From: Forficula auricularia
Lineage: Eukaryota; Arthropoda; Insecta; Dermaptera; Forficulidae
Assembly: GCA_024734495.1 (NCBI GenBank)
Contig: JALMQS010000187.1
Location: 15,767,173-15,831,172 of the forward strand
Direction of reading: 5' to 3'
DNA length: 64,000 nucleotides
Part shown: one piece after another, positions 1 to 12,255 of the stretch
Position numbering within the stretch: position 1 is the stretch's first letter
Layout: each line of letters starts with the position of its first letter
The notes under the pieces: model-generated
Told to the model about the DNA's origin: nothing
The model's database searches: none
What the model saw: the letters and a program-made list of their open reading frames with translations, nothing else
Translations under genes and position numbers: made by a program

Positions 1-536
1 ATATAATACCTTGCATGCATCTCGTAAGAGAAAGCGTCAGGCGAATGAATCAGAAAATGATAATAAAATTCAATTCATAAATAGAGAAATTATCTCGAAA
101 CGTTAGCGGGTTTTAAATGAATGTTTTAAGATTTTTTTATTAAAAGATTTTATTTTAGAAATATATCGATATAAAAAAATAATAGATATATCGTTGCCAT
201 CCCTAGATGTGAGCAAGTTTTGAATATTTGTCTAATTTTTTGTCAAAGAAAATTTTAAAAGATTTAAAGGTACAGCTTATTAAATAAGCTTGTTTGCCAA
301 ATTTCAGCTTATAAGCTACTACAGTTCAAACTCTATATAGAATTCGATTTTATTAAGATTTTCTGATATTTTCAATAGGAAATTCTGAAGAGAGAAGTCC
401 AAAATCTAACCAGTTCTTCATTTTTAAAATAGAAATATTGGCATCAGAACAAACTTGTATGACTTTTCGTTTTTGAGTTATCAAGGAAAGACTCAGTCCT
501 GAAATGTGACTTTTTTTAATTTACCATACGAGATAT
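1..536. other. AT-rich intergenic DNA
   Basis: I see no exon, RNA gene or clear repeat boundary here. It precedes the first inverted-repeat element. Confidence 0.5.
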
Positions 537-855
537 GGGGCCGTCCATAAATTACATAACACGAATTTTAAGATTTTTAGACCTCCCCTGTGTCACATTT
601 TCATTGAGCCCTCCCTGTATTGTGACGTCACACTATCACTTTTATACACTATAATTTAATAATTGTAATTTTTTTTTTATAAATTAAACTCAACTAAAGG
701 GATTTAATATATTTTAAGTTTAATTTTTAAAAAATTTCAATTTGACTTTTGTGATATCACAATTTTTAAGATCCCCGGGCCCCCCTGTCACATTTGTCAC
801 AAATCTGAGATGCCCCCTCCTCCCTTATTGTGTGGGGTAATTTATGGACGGCCCC
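537..855. mobile_element. MITE with GGGGCCGTCCATAAATTAC ends
   Basis: The left end GGGGCCGTCCATAAATTAC is mirrored at the right end (GTAATTTATGGACGGCCCC), giving a 19-bp perfect terminal inverted repeat around 319 bp with no coding capacity. The interior has alternating GC-rich subterminal blocks and an AT core. No clean target duplication is visible, so the superfamily is open. Confidence 0.8.
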
Positions 856-919
856 TACGATCGTCGATCCTCGACTTTAAAAGAAAATAGATGTGTGGCA
901 CTCGGGGACTGCCGCGGTA

Positions 920-1208
920 AAGCTATTGCATAGCATTTTTTATCAACTTATGCAATATTTTTTCACATACAGCTGCTTACGTATTCGTCCGATTTCGGAA
1001 CAGCTCGTCTCGATCCGTGCGAGCTTCGTACAGTCTACACGCATACGTCTAGTCGCACGCACACAAACACCGTGTCGAAGTCTGCCGAACTGAAACGACG
1101 CACCGCTGTGCCGGTCGGAGTGGGGGGGTGTTAGGTTTATTTTCGTTACGGAATTTCTTGATTCGGTCGCCGCGCTCAAAGCCCGCGATAAAAGCTATGC
1201 AATAGCTT
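920..1208. mobile_element. MITE with AAGCTATTGCATAGC ends
   Basis: The left end AAGCTATTGCATAGC is matched by the inverted GCTATGCAATAGCTT at the right end, and the repeat extends about 22 bp with one or two differences. The interior is unusually GC-rich for this window. Short open frames in it on both strands match no protein I know. Confidence 0.7.
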
Positions 1209-1789
1209 AAAAATAGTTGTTTAGTTTATATAAGGCGAGGTAGGAATGCTGCTGGAGATTGCAAAATCTTCTAATATACCACAGCGAAACCCCAATAGCC
1301 CTAAAGAATGGTCCTAAAATATCATTACCTGTCATTTGGAAATCTAACCGAAGAGCATGGATGACTCGGGACATTTTTGAGGACTGATTTTTTCATCATT
1401 TTTTTCAAGAGCTAAAAAAGCTTTCACTGATTAGTTACAAAACAAAAATTGTTTTTTGAATAAAAGTGAAAACTTTTTGAAGTCAGATGGTTTTGGAAAT
1501 ATTTTGTGAGAGAATGGTTTGAGCTATAGTAAAAAGATGAAACATGTCATCAACTTGAAGCCTATTGAATCAAACTTTTCTGCAGTATTTCAACTCGTTA
1601 GTTACAACCGTTTGAGAGCTCCTTATATAATGATTCGATTTTATTTTTTATTTTCTGCATTTTCAATCGAAAATTCCGATGTTAGAAATATAAAATATAA
1701 CAAGTTCTTCTATTTGAAAAAAAAAAAAAAAACTATATAGGACCTTCTGGTCTCTACCATTTCAACTTCAAATTGGGAAAATCGAGAAT
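1209..1789. other. AT-rich intergenic DNA
   Basis: Nothing recognisable; it contains a 15-bp A run near 1720. Confidence 0.45.
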
Positions 1790-3065
1790 ATTTATTTATT
1801 TATTCATTTATTTCAACGGCATGTGCCTTTAAAAACATTACAAAAAGTAATACAAAGAAAAACTACTTAGTAAAAAGTAAAAAAAAAACAATAAAGTTAA
1901 ACATACAAATAGTAAACAATAATACAGAGTAAATCAGATATAATAATTATGATAGTGAGTATTTAAATATATGAAAGTGTGTTTGTTTTTATAATTTTAG
2001 ACATTCTGTTGGTATCTATAGTCAAGGGCGGATCCAGGAATTTTTTTATGGGGGGGGGGGGGAAGAATGTATATAAGGTGCCCGATGTATATAAGATCTA
2101 CTTTTTATCTCGAAAGTGTGTCGCGATTGAATTGTCCAAGCGGGGGGGGGGGTCAGAGACGACACACACACACACAGAACTTTATTTTCAATTTAAAAAT
2201 TTTTTAAAAAAATAAATGTTTTTTTTTACAAATTTCATATCTCATATTTTAAGTTCATTAAAATAAAATAAAAAATAAGAATTGTTATAAATTCCCTGTC
2301 GATTTGGCCGCCGTTTTTTGGCCTCTGCGTGCGACGCACGTGTTGCACTCCCGCCAGGCACGGGCCTGTATGGGGGGGGCGGTCGCCCCCCCTCCCCCCC
2401 GTGGATCCGCCCTTGTCTATAGTAAAATTCAAAAAGCATGTTTTTTGGGAAAGGGCGTTATAAGCGATGATTAATCTATAAAAAGGGTTGGTTTCGGAGT
2501 GACGTGTAAATGGAACTGGTGGATAGAATGGTTGATTCTGTCGTAGTGGGTACGAAGGAATGTTCAGTGGAAAAAGAATTCTAAGCTCAGGACAACGAAT
2601 GGTATCAGACATAATTTTAAAAGTGAATAAGTTGTCGGAAGCAATCATAGACGAAAGAATAGTTGACATGTCGAAAGTTTCAGCGATTTTCAAGTAGTCA
2701 TGATCGTATCTAGACATAGGGCTACCAGAGAAAGACGCTAGATGTCTCAAAACTTTATGCTGAATTCTTTCAAGTCTAGCTATGTTTGTTTTTTGATTCG
2801 GTCTCCAGATTGTTGAAGCATACATTATGACAGATTTAATCAAACTTATGTATAGGTATCTGATACAATTGGGGCTCCTAAAAGCTTTAGTGTTGCGAAA
2901 TATGAACCCCCAAGTTCGGTTAGTTTTACTAGCCTTATGATTAATATGTTCATTAAACGTGAGCTTTGAGTCAAAGGTGACACCAAGGTCTTTGATGGAA
3001 GTTACTCTAATGTAATATGTAATCAATTTCAAATGAGGAATCTTATATAAGTCTGGTTCAAAAAT
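1790..3065 (-). mobile_element. LINE 3' fragment, split by a hAT insertion
   Basis: Read on the minus strand, 3010 to 2424 encodes the C-terminal part of a non-LTR reverse transcriptase: KDLGVTFDSKLTFNEHI, then IMYASTIWRPNQ and LERIQHKVLRHLA, a layout typical of Jockey/CR1-like LINEs. The 3' region continues beyond the hAT element at 2023-2415 to an (AAAT)n-like tail at about 1793-1815. The copy is 5'-truncated, has no endonuclease domain, and is dead. The clade is inferred from motifs only. Confidence 0.75.
2023..2415. mobile_element. Non-autonomous hAT element, exact 8-bp TSD
   Basis: Terminal inverted repeats CAAGGGCGGATCCA / TGGATCCGCCCTTG (14 bp, perfect) are flanked by the direct repeat TCTATAGT at 2015-2022 and 2416-2423. 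It is inserted in the 3' part of a LINE remnant. An internal block near 2080-2145 is closely similar to the interior of another hAT at 61885-61950. Long G runs sit near 2041-2062 and 2141-2150, with C runs near 2372-2400. Confidence 0.92.
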
Positions 3066-3356
3066 ATAGTTAGTAAATATATTATTATTATCATTCCCCC
3101 CCCCATTCCACCCCCGAACCCCCACCCCATTTCACCTCCGCCAGCCCTCTGCTGACTCAATAACAAATTGAAATACATAGTTTTAAAAGCGCCAAGCGAG
3201 GATGAGAGGTTGACCTTTTCAGGGGTTGAAAAAACTATACAAATCAAGAAATATTGCCATTGATATTTCTCCTTTACTATGCAAGAACAGATTTGTTGCT
3301 CGGAAAGTAATTGTTTAGGGCAGTGGTCGCCAAATTAGTAAATACAAAAATATAAG

Positions 3357-4100
3357 ACATCAATATAATTTAAGATTCTTCCAAAACTTAAGTGACTTGA
3401 AGAATTTTTTTTTATAAATTAAAAGGTTTGTTCAGTCTCACAAAATAAATAAATAGAGTAATTTTAGAAATTAACATTATTTATTAGATAGATTTACTAA
3501 ACAGTTTCGGTCATCCCTAGTAGACCATCTTCCCATTTTCAATATGTTAGTACTGAAAGTTGAAACATTTTTTATATAGTATACTTATAATAATCAGTAG
3601 AGATTGTGGTGTTGGTGCAAGGTGAAACATCTTTAATAAAGATAAGAGTATATATTGAAAAAGAAAAAATTTTTTATATCTTTTAATTTTTTAATTTTAA
3701 TGTGAAATAAGTGACCCAGTATCCTTAACTCATAGTAAATCCATATTAAATAAAATATCTATTTACTCTTATCTTTAGTATACTTATGTACGAGTATACA
3801 ATTATACAAAATAAAAAACATAAAATTTCACATTTATATATACAATTTCGTTCAAGAATGAATGTAAAATTTTATGGTTTTTATTTTGTATAATTGTTAA
3901 TATAAAAAATGTTTAAATTTTCAGTACTATTGAAGATGGTTTACCAAGGGTGACCGAAGCTGTTTAGTAAATCTATCTAATAAATAATGTTGATTGTCTA
4001 AAATTACTCAATTTATTTATTTTGTGTGACTGAACAAACCCTTTAATTTATAAAAAAAAAAATATAATTTAAAATTGTATATAAGTAATATTAATCCCTT
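3357..4100. mobile_element. Nested palindromic element, Penelope-like family
   Basis: The outer arms (about 3357-3600 and 3905-4100) are inverted copies of each other. The centre holds another copy of the family, with the terminal block GATTGTGGTGTTGGTGCAAG at about 3602. The left arm carries a decayed hammerhead-like core on the minus strand (3505-3534): GGGAAGA, then GGTC...GACC, then GAAA, so helix II survives while the first core box is mutated. No coding sequence. Confidence 0.6.
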
Positions 4101-4375
4101 CTATCAAATATGTAAAGTCGAAAACAAAAAGGTACCTATAGTTTTTTGTTAAGGGAGAATGGCGTAGGTTCTTGGTGAAACATTGTAAACAAAGTAAAAA
4201 AATTTTTTTATAATATAAACTTTTTAAAATTTAAAATACTAGGTAGATTTCACATAAATATTTATGTGAAACCTACCTAGTATTTTAAAAAGTTTTTAAA
4301 AAAATACCTTTGACTTGAGCCAATATAGTTAATAATTTATTTATACAACACATTTATCTTAATATAATATAACTT

Positions 4376-5142
4376 GTATAAAAAGAGAAGGTGATATTTC
4401 ATCTATCAAAGCACAGCCTAAACCGCTTGACCTAGAAAGATGACATTTGGAGTGTATAATCTTTCAACGATTTATGGGTGTGCTAAGAAGGGATTTTTTT
4501 TTGAAATTCGAACCCTAAAGGGGGGAAAGAGCCCCAAGATTGTGTTTTCAGAGTTTTTCAAGATCTCTTAAACCAGAAAAGATATCGATATGGGTTTAGT
4601 TTAGAAAGGTGAAGCGTTGAAATACTTAAAAAACATATTTGAGTATTTTTCTCTATTTGTTTCCGAAAGGGAGATATAGTCATTTTGGGGTAAATTGTTG
4701 AAATTTTTAAAGTGCTCTATCTCCTCGAGTTTTTAAGTTTTAGCATTCATATTTGGTACATAGGTTTATTAATACTAAATCTCAGGAAGATTTTTTTTAT
4801 TTTTTAAAATTTGACCCCTAAACTGAAAAATGGGGGATTTTTGATTTTGTGGTCTAAAACACACACATCTTTCTTGCCCTTGGACCAAACTCAAACAAAT
4901 TTTGTATACATAATCCGTGGGCCTCTAGGGAGCTAGAAATGCAAAAACTGGGTGCGGGGGTAAAATGCAGGGGGCCCGGGGTGGGTGTGGGAGTGGAATG
5001 AGAGGGGAGGGTGCGTAGCGGGGTGCAGGGTAAGTTTGGAGGTGGAATGGGGTTGGGGAGCGAGAGTGGGGATACGGAGGGTCCAGGGGGTGTAGCCCCC
5101 AGGCTAGCAAGAGGGCCGCTGAAGGCGGGTGTCGCACCTAGT
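4376..5142 (-). repeat. Helitron-like repeat, copy 1
   Basis: Shares with 19092-19883 (opposite orientation) a long AT-rich 3' block, including TCTAGGTCAAGCGGTTTAGG read toward the terminus, and a GC-rich block near the other end. That end reads ACTAGGTGCGACACCCGCC on the minus strand and is nearly the same as the end of the short element at 18316-18423. The GC-rich part gives proline-rich and glycine-rich open frames that are not genes. Assignment to Helitrons is tentative. Confidence 0.5.
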
Positions 5143-5590
5143 CGTAGATATAATAAAATCCGTAACAATAAAATAAACAAACTAAAAAGCCACATAAGCG
5201 AAGTTCTTGCTTGTTCTATTATAATTACCTAAGAATAAAATAGAGAAGTTCAATAAAAAATCAGAAAATTTTTGAAGGGGTCGATGGTCAGAGCTGCCTT
5301 AAGGCATGGGGTCACTGAGCTACACCCCAGGGACCCTTAGCAATATTTTTTTCCTATAATTATTGTGTATCTAAAACAGAGAATGTATTCATACGGGGAA
5401 ATCAGTCAACGGTTCGGTTTCTTATCTCGTTTAAAAACTTTAAAGAGTTGAAACACAGCTGTAAGGATATCACAATGACATTAGCACAAAAGAATTAGAG
5501 ATGCAATATATGCATCTAACAGAATATTTGAAAGGGGTGCATAATAGTGAAAATGAAGGTATTTCAGAACTAGATTATCTTTTTAACCCT

Positions 5591-6815
5591 CTGCAGTGGT
5601 TCCCAACCTTGTGTGGCCCATCGCCCCTTTCTGGATGTTGACTAATACCTATCGCCCCCTTTTCATTTTCAGAGTATGCCTAATTTTATTTTGAAGTAAA
5701 GTGTAAATAATAAAGCAGTTTTATTATTTTAAACAATTTTATTACCGTATATAAAAACAACCAAAGCAGTTTAATCCGGTCACTCTTAAATAAAATAGAA
5801 AAAAAATTAAAATGTACTTTTCTTACAGATTTTTTTTAAGAACAAAGAAGTGAAATAATTAACTAAGATCATTGACGGACATTTAAAAAACAAGAGTACA
5901 TGTTTGCATTTTCAAATTGGAATCTGGAAAAATTAAGAAAGTTGACAATTAGCCCATAAATAGAGGATCCAAAAAGTGGTTCAGCTTACATTAATTGAGG
6001 GAAAATATTTTTTTCTAGGATCGTTTGGTATGGTGTGGGTATGCCAAATCTCAGTTTGCGACCTGGTGGTCCAAGTAAACGTTCAAGTAACAAAATTTCC
6101 TAGACAATGAGATAGGAATCAAGTTTCTAGGATGAGTGGTTTTCATTTTAGGAAGGAAAAACTAGAATTTTTTTTGCAAAAAATTGCATTTTGTAAAAAC
6201 TTCAACCTCATTGCAGCACTGATTACCATTATCCAATTAAGATGAAACTTTGTTTCAATTGCAGCAAATTTAATCTAGTTTAAATATGTATAGAGTGGTA
6301 TTTATCGAAAATGTGCTCCTTCATGATCAAAATGGGAAAAATCGAAAAAAGTGATAGTTTTTGGGATATTCAAAAGTGATCCCAGGTCTGTTTTTTGGAT
6401 CCGCGTTAAAAATCTACTGGAACAATTTTGGATATTTTTTTAATCGACGCGAAATTTTGGCCTCTTTAATTTACTATAGGACGGTTATTTGCAAAATATG
6501 AACTGTTTTTGAGTTATAAGAGGAAAACTGGAAAAAGTCCGAAAATTTCAAAGTTTTTCGGGACCCACATTTTCGAGGTCGGAAACTTAGATTTTGCATA
6601 CCCAAACCATATCTAAAAAAATATTTTCCCGCAATTAATGTAAGCTGAAACCCCTCTATTTACTGGGCTAAGTTAAAGTTTGAAAAAATAAATGAAAGTT
6701 TGAAAACTTTGTTATTGTTTTATTTTACCAGGCAACTTCTACTGTACAGTACTATTTTAATTTTCGTCCCTTAGAATACTCATCGCCCCCCTGATAACCC
6801 AAATCGCCCACTTGG
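5591..6815. mobile_element. hAT-like fragment with a TIR element inside
   Basis: The left end CAGTGGTTCCCAACCTTG is a typical hAT terminus. Blocks rich in ATCGCCCCC recur at both sides (about 5618-5660 and 6780-6815), but a matching right terminus is not evident, so the right boundary is approximate. The centre is a separate inverted-repeat element at 5949-6671. Confidence 0.4.
5949..6671. mobile_element. Long-TIR MITE (723 bp)
   Basis: Outer ends TTAGCCCATAAATAGAGG (left) and the inverse of TTAGCCCAGTAAATAGAGG (right) continue into a roughly 60-bp inverted repeat that includes CAGCTTACATTAATTG. No transposase is present. Confidence 0.7.
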
Positions 6816-6999
6816 GGGGTTTATTATTATGATGTGTGTAAGATGATGTATAATGAACATAGTGGCAGAACTAGACATAGATCAATTGTCCTCCCAAAGA
6901 TTAATAAGTCAATTTCGTTTATTTTGTTACCGATCCTAAATTTTTCTTAAAGGGGTCTCATATATACTTAAGTGCCATGGGCCCCCATAAGGCTTAAGA

Positions 7000-7143
7000 C
7001 GAGGGGTGAACCGCGATTGGAATTAGGTGTACACCGTCTTTGGAATTATTTTGGAATTCAATAGATAAAGCTCCTTCATCTATTGTCTTCTACTTGAAAG
7101 TGGAAGTAAATGTACACGATATTAAGCCGCGGTTCACCCATCG
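7000..7143. mobile_element. hAT-type MITE family A, copy 1 (exact TSD)
   Basis: Ends CGAGGGGTGAACCGCG and (inverted) CGCGGTTCACCCATCG, flanked by GCTTAAGA at 6992-6999 and 7144-7151. 144 bp, same family as 8002-8157 and 22895-23034. The subterminal TGTACACC blocks are shared. Confidence 0.9.
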
Positions 7144-8001
7144 GCTTAAGATGACTCTGACAGGATCAAAGAAGTTAGGGAACCCTTGGTTTAGGGGAGC
7201 TTAAAATTTGGCTAGGATTTGTAATTAGAGTTCTTCTGTCTCAAAAAATGTTTAAACAGGGCATGAAAAAAACCTGGCATGTTTCCATTCTATTTACCTT
7301 TACATTAAAGTATTTTATTTCCTATCTATCAGAGAGAAGAATCGAAATTCTTTTTAAGCAAGTTGCGTGTTAAGCCATCATTGAGAAATGTCTCTCTGTA
7401 GATGTTTTGAAAAATTCATAATAAATCAAAAGAGAAGTAGTTGACAGAACGTCTTATTTATATTTTACAAAAAGAGCACACAACTTAAAATGATTATTAT
7501 TTGTTTTTAAAGAAAAAAATTTAGCTTTTTTCCTAAAAATAAACATGCTTAAAATAGTAGTTAAAATCATAAAAATTAAAATTACCTTTGTTGAATTAAT
7601 TGACCAGTAAAAAATAGATGTCTAGAGATGTAAAACAGCAGTTGACATTCTTAAAATCACTATAAATCACTTATAAATTAAAGAGGTTTGAAATGACATT
7701 TATGATTATAAACAAATTAATGGCTGCCGGCGTGGCCACGCGTCGCGCCTTAATTTAGTTCAAAAATCGTTAATAGATGGCAGGACTGCATATTAAAATA
7801 CCTTGCGAAGTTTTTAAAATAAGTACTTTATTAAAAATAAATAATGTGTTAGAGGAAATTTAATTGAAATAGAATTTTAAAAATATAATTATAGAAAAAT
7901 TTTTTTACAATTTTATATAATAATTTAAACACTATTACTTAGCTATACTGCAATTGAGAGATTTTTTTCCAAAAATTTCTTCAATTAGCTTTGGTGAAGA
8001 T
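7144..8001. other. AT-rich spacer
   Basis: No gene or bounded repeat seen. A GC-rich patch near 7722-7750 (GGCTGCCGGCGTGGCCACGC) stands out but has no evident partner here. Confidence 0.4.
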
Positions 8002-8157
8002 CGAGGGGTGAACCGCGACCTATTTTCGTGTACACCTACTTCCACTTCCACTTTTATTTCCAAGTAGAAGACAATAGAATACAATAGATTATCTAATGAA
8101 TTCCAAAATAATTCCAAAGACAGTGTACACCTAATTCAAATCCCGGTTCACCCCTCG
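8002..8157. mobile_element. hAT-type MITE family A, copy 2
   Basis: Same ends and interior as 7000-7143. Flanks are GTGAAGAT and GGGAAGAT, a 7/8 match, so this target duplication has one mutation. A short minus-strand open frame across it is not a gene. Confidence 0.88.
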
Positions 8158-9320
8158 GGGAAGATGTTCAGCAAATAAAAAAATAACCTAAATTTACGCA
8201 TAAACCTTTGCCTATGTATATTATTTATAAATATAAAGTACATAATGTAGTAGGGTAGTTACCCCCTGGCCCCCCGAAAGCAGCCTATCACTATTATTAC
8301 CATCACTGTTAAATAAATTTTTGTACCACTAAAATCTATTACTTATTATAAATAAAAATATAAAATAGCAAAATTAGGTAACAAAGCATATTTATTTGTT
8401 AAATAATAAAATATTTTACAAATTGAAAAATGTAGTACTTTTATTTGTCCCGGCTAGTATTGAGGGCCCCGCTGGTTTGATTTTGTCCCAGGGACCGTAA
8501 CAGCTCTCCATGGCCTGAAAATGTAGAGAGTTTTTGAAACAAATGAAATGTTGTTTGATAAGAATTAATGGGTAAGTACTCAGAATAAGAGCGCACATCC
8601 TCAAACATTAAGAGTATCGAATTCAACATTTTTTTTATTTCCTTACTCGTGTTTGGAAAACTTCACATTGACGAAAATAATTTTTAACAATTTTTTTCTG
8701 TCCTATCTATTCATTTATTTAGCTGGTTTAGCTAGTTTTACTGACAAGATGTCCAATACAGGATACAACATTAAAACAATATAGATATAATACAATAACA
8801 GGTAGGTATCTAATGTGTATTCCGATTAGATCTTGTATCCAGGCCATAATTTAAAAAAAAAAAACAAAAAAACTGAACGCTTGGGAAATATTAATTAATA
8901 TTCTTTGGAGAAGATTAGTTCTCTTGGCCCTAAAATCTCACCCCCTCGCCCCAAATAAATACAAAAATTCTCAAATTCTTATTTTTTAACTGACAACAAT
9001 TACAATTCGCCACTACCTTATCAAATTATTAAAATGGAAAAAATCCAATAGTGATGCTCGGAAAGGAAAGAGCCCGGCATTGCTTGCTTAACCAAATACT
9101 GTATATATAAAGTATTTGGGTCAACTTATCCTACCCAAAATATAGATTCAAGTCGTGGGAAAAATCTAAATTTACCTACATAGGTATATCACCTATAAAA
9201 TTGATAAAAATGTATTTTTGTTAATACAATATAATATATAATATAACTTTCAAGATGTTTAATAATTATAAACCAATTAAGTGATAAAAATCAAATTCTC
9301 ATGCGTTTTTTTAATTCCAG
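8158..9320. other. Intergenic or upstream intron, no exon recognised
   Basis: Probably intron or 5' flank of the claudin-like gene. The first membrane segment of that protein is missing from the exons I can read, so its 5' exons lie left of 9321 and probably outside the window. Nothing here translates convincingly. Confidence 0.4.
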
Positions 9321-9434
9321 CAGAGGAGCAGTTGACTTTACTGGCCCGTTTGGGATTCCCTCAAACATATTGTGTCGACTATTTAGCTCCAGCAATGACT
9401 CGGGGTGAAGAAGGACGAGGGGATTGGCAACATC
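9321..9434 (+). CDS. Claudin-like gene, exon a
   Basis: Preceded by TTAATTCCAG and followed by GTAAGT. Encodes LLARLGFPQTYCVDYLAPAM and then an acidic stretch (TRGEEGRGDWQH), an extracellular-loop-like hydrophilic sequence before TM2. Confidence 0.85.
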
Positions 9435-11701
9435 GTAAGTACAATTTTCCATTATAAATGTAAATAAATTAACCCAGCAAAACACTTATGTAAAAAAGGC
9501 GAAGTTCTAGTATTAAAAACCGTTTGCCAGAAAAAGTAATGAGATCTAATGTGCCACCAAGTTCAACATCACCAATTTTGTAATGAGTCGAAAATAAAGT
9601 AAATTCACTGAAATGCATGTTTATCATTTTACATCTTTATTTATATTTAATGATTTCACATTTTTAGTTGAAATTAATTTCCTGAAGCTTGGTATTTACG
9701 TACTGTAATGAATGTGAAGAATTAATCTAACGTATCATGAGATCTTATAAGTGGGAGGATCGGAGGGCTGAAGGGGGGGGACGGTCCCCAAAAACCAAAA
9801 CAATAATCACGTAATGCGTAAATACCAAGTTTCAGAAAAATAATTGCCTTTTTACCCGATAAAAACATTATGTTTTTAGGACCCCATATCTAAAATGATT
9901 TTATTTTTATAGGGATGCAAAATTTATCAATTTCCTGTGCACTAGTGTGCTTAATTGTATTGGGAGCTGCCGCTCTTGTAGGAGCTTTTGGAATTCTCAA
10001 ACATCAAATTTCGGCTGTTTTAGTCACCGGCGTTATGTATCTACTTGCAGGTAAAATAAAATTCTTAATTTTTATTGAATTTTTCAAATAAATTATTATT
10101 TTCTCAATATATAAAAAAAATTTAAAAAAAACTGAATTTTATATCGGACAATAAAAATATAGTGGAATTAAATATATTATTTATTTTTCTCAAAGCGGAT
10201 TTACCCCAATTTAAAAAGCGGCGTTCCGGGTTTGCTTGATTTATCACTGAGGTAGTCAACCTTTTGGTAGTAAAATTTTCTTACCGCCCACCAGTTCTGT
10301 AATAACTTATTAATTTAGTGTCCAACTGCAAAGTACAACCAATTTTGGAGTGAAGGTTTAATAAAAATATGTACTTAAATTTATCTTTTTATTTATACTT
10401 TGGATTTATTTATAATATTCAGAAAATTTAATTTGATGGTGCATTTCTGTATTCCCATCGATACAGCGCCTACTAATACGGAAGCTTCTTAAATTGAAGA
10501 AAAAGAAAATTAAACATAAAAACTATAAAAGTATAGTCTATTAAAATTATCTTAACTTAAAACCCCAACTGCCCACCATGAATCGGTAGTGGGCCGTATC
10601 CCTATATCCCTACCACTCAGGGCCTATCAGGGGACAGTTGCCCCGGGTCTCATAATTTTAGGGGCCTAATAATAAATGAATTTGTTAATGTTGAAATGCG
10701 TAAAGTTTTTTTGAAATAAACAAATGTTATAATTTAATAAATATAAAATAAAATTGTTTTTATTTTCTTGACCAGTTTTATTTTGAATTTTGAAGGTTCT
10801 CAAAAATATTGGTTGCCCTGGAACTCACAATTTCTCTGAAAGGCCCTGCTTTAGTGTTAACGGTAATGCACAGCAGGGCTGTATTTAGGATTTGTGGGCC
10901 CCTAGGCAAGACCTGAAGCGCGAGCCCTACAGGGGAAAATATTTTTTTTTTTAATTAAACTACAAAAACCGCATTTTTAGCAATTATCCAATTTAAAAAC
11001 TTAAAAATAAACATTTAACGATTACGATCATCAAACTTTTATAATATTTTTTACTAAAATAGAAAACATGATTTTAAAAATTGACGTTAGAACAGTGGTA
11101 CAGTGGTGCGGGAGTCGGTGGGACCCTTGGTGGTGAGGGCCCATAGGCTGCAGGGTAGAGGTAGCCTATGCTTAAATCCAGCCCTGGTGCACAAATCTTG
11201 TCGTCTTCGACCAGGCTTAGTACTTGAATTTATTCAAGTTTTAATAAAAACGAAACTTAGTTTTCACTACTAACGGAAAACGTAACTTTTACAAATATTA
11301 ATGATTAATTCAAATTTCTCGACACCAATTAGTTTATAGGGAAGTAATTATGTAAACTAAATTTAACATTTTTCTTTTCCAATGTTTCAGCCACTTTCGC
11401 CTTATTTACTCTAGCCATTATGCATTTCAAAAGAGCTCAGGCTAAAGCGCGGTCTGATCCAATTCCTGCACGATGTGATCCAGTCCAACTTCTGCTTGTG
11501 GATGGAATTTGTCCGTCAGACGAGGCGGTTCGAAACGCTGCCACGTTGGATTCTCGTTATCTTGCTGCCAGAGAATTCACCCATGGATGGAGTTTAGATG
11601 CTGGCTGGGCCGGCGTTTCTTTCTGTCTAGGTGCTTTTTTATTATGGATTCTTTTGAGCAAGATTATGCGTTACCAGCCATTGCATACAGCTTTGCCTTG
11701 A
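9321..11701 (+). CDS. Claudin/PMP22-like four-pass membrane protein (3' exons)
   Basis: Three exons join in frame (9321-9434, 9913-10050, 11391-11701), all with GT-AG borders, and end at TGA 11699-11701. The product carries three strongly hydrophobic segments: CALVCLIVLGAAALVGAFGI, then AVLVTGVMYLLAGATFALFT, and near the C-terminus WAGVSFCLGAFLLWILLSKI. Between the last two is a roughly 60-residue hydrophilic loop with two cysteines (ARCDP, GICPS). This fits TM2-TM4 of a claudin/PMP22/TMEM178-type tetraspan protein, with TM1 and the first extracellular loop upstream. I cannot name the orthologue. Such proteins sit in the plasma membrane or ER and affect junctions or channels; the specific role is unknown. 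The final residues (MRYQPLHTALP) form a short cytoplasmic tail. A poly(A) signal follows at 11864. Confidence 0.85.
9682..9835. mobile_element. Short MITE in the claudin-like gene intron
   Basis: Ends CTGAAGCTTGGTATTTACG and the inverse of CTGAAACTTGGTATTTACG enclose 154 bp containing a G run near 9771-9780. Non-coding. Confidence 0.65.
9913..10050 (+). CDS. Claudin-like gene, exon b
   Basis: Acceptor TTTTTATAG, donor GTAAAA. Completes the arginine codon of exon a and encodes TM2 and the first half of TM3. Confidence 0.9.
10874..11186. mobile_element. hAT-like element in intron
   Basis: Ends CAGGGCTGTATTTAGG and the inverse of CAGGGCTGGATTTAAGC. Flanking 8-mers ATGCACAG and GTGCACAA match at six of eight positions, so it is an older insertion. 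No transposase. Confidence 0.65.
11391..11701 (+). CDS. Claudin-like gene, last coding exon
   Basis: Acceptor CCAATGTTTCAG. Encodes the end of TM3, the cysteine-containing loop, TM4 and the C-terminus. An overlapping open frame in another register is a shadow. Confidence 0.92.
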
Positions 11702-11863
11702 TATGATTGTCGAGATAGCTGATTAATTAATTACCTGCCAATTAAAGTAAAACGAAAAAACGGTCCGAGCCAACTCGCTCTTGATATAAATATATATTAC
11801 TAAAATTAAATCCAGGACATATTACTTAATAACTCTTTTGTATATTATTTCTAATTTTATATT

Positions 11864-11869
11864 AATAAA
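11864..11869 (+). promoter_or_regulatory. Polyadenylation signal AATAAA
   Basis: First canonical AATAAA after the stop codon, 163 bp downstream, followed by a T-rich tract. Likely 3' end of the claudin-like mRNA. Confidence 0.6.
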
Positions 11870-11920
11870 TGTATTTCATGTAATAAGAAATATTTTAATT
11901 TTTTTAATAATGGAAAAATG

Positions 11921-12255
11921 CCCTCTTCCCACTAGGCAATTCCCAGGCGACACAACAGAAACTCGAGTATCGTCAATTTGAGTTGTCTGTGCGTAGGATA
12001 CCTACAGGCGACTTAGTACCACACACCGAGAATACTGTAAAGCGATTCTGTCTGCCTCTAGCAGCAGACGCACAAGAGACTCAACTGACAGGCGACCTTC
12101 CTGGCAAGTTGCGTGAGTCTGGTAGAATACGCGTCTCTTGTGAATCGCTCCTTTTGTGTCTCCCCACTACTCAACATTGTAAGTGGATTCTAAGATACTC
12201 TCAGGATACTCGAGTTTCCGTTACGACCCCTGGGAATTGCCTAGTGTGAAGAGGG
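11921..12255. mobile_element. GC-rich MITE (335 bp)
   Basis: Ends CCCTCTTCCCACTAGGCAAT and the inverse of CCCTCTTCACACTAGGCAAT, continuing with ATTCCCAGG. The interior is full of short inverted GACTC/TCTCTTGTG-type motifs. The 88-codon open frame inside is not a gene. No clear target duplication. Confidence 0.75.

Noticed and set aside
893..1179. GC-richer frames suggesting a gene start
   Set aside because: Region is the interior of a MITE; no conserved protein, splice site or continuation.
11983..12249. 88-codon frame
   Set aside because: Lies wholly inside a MITE with inverted ends and resembles no protein.
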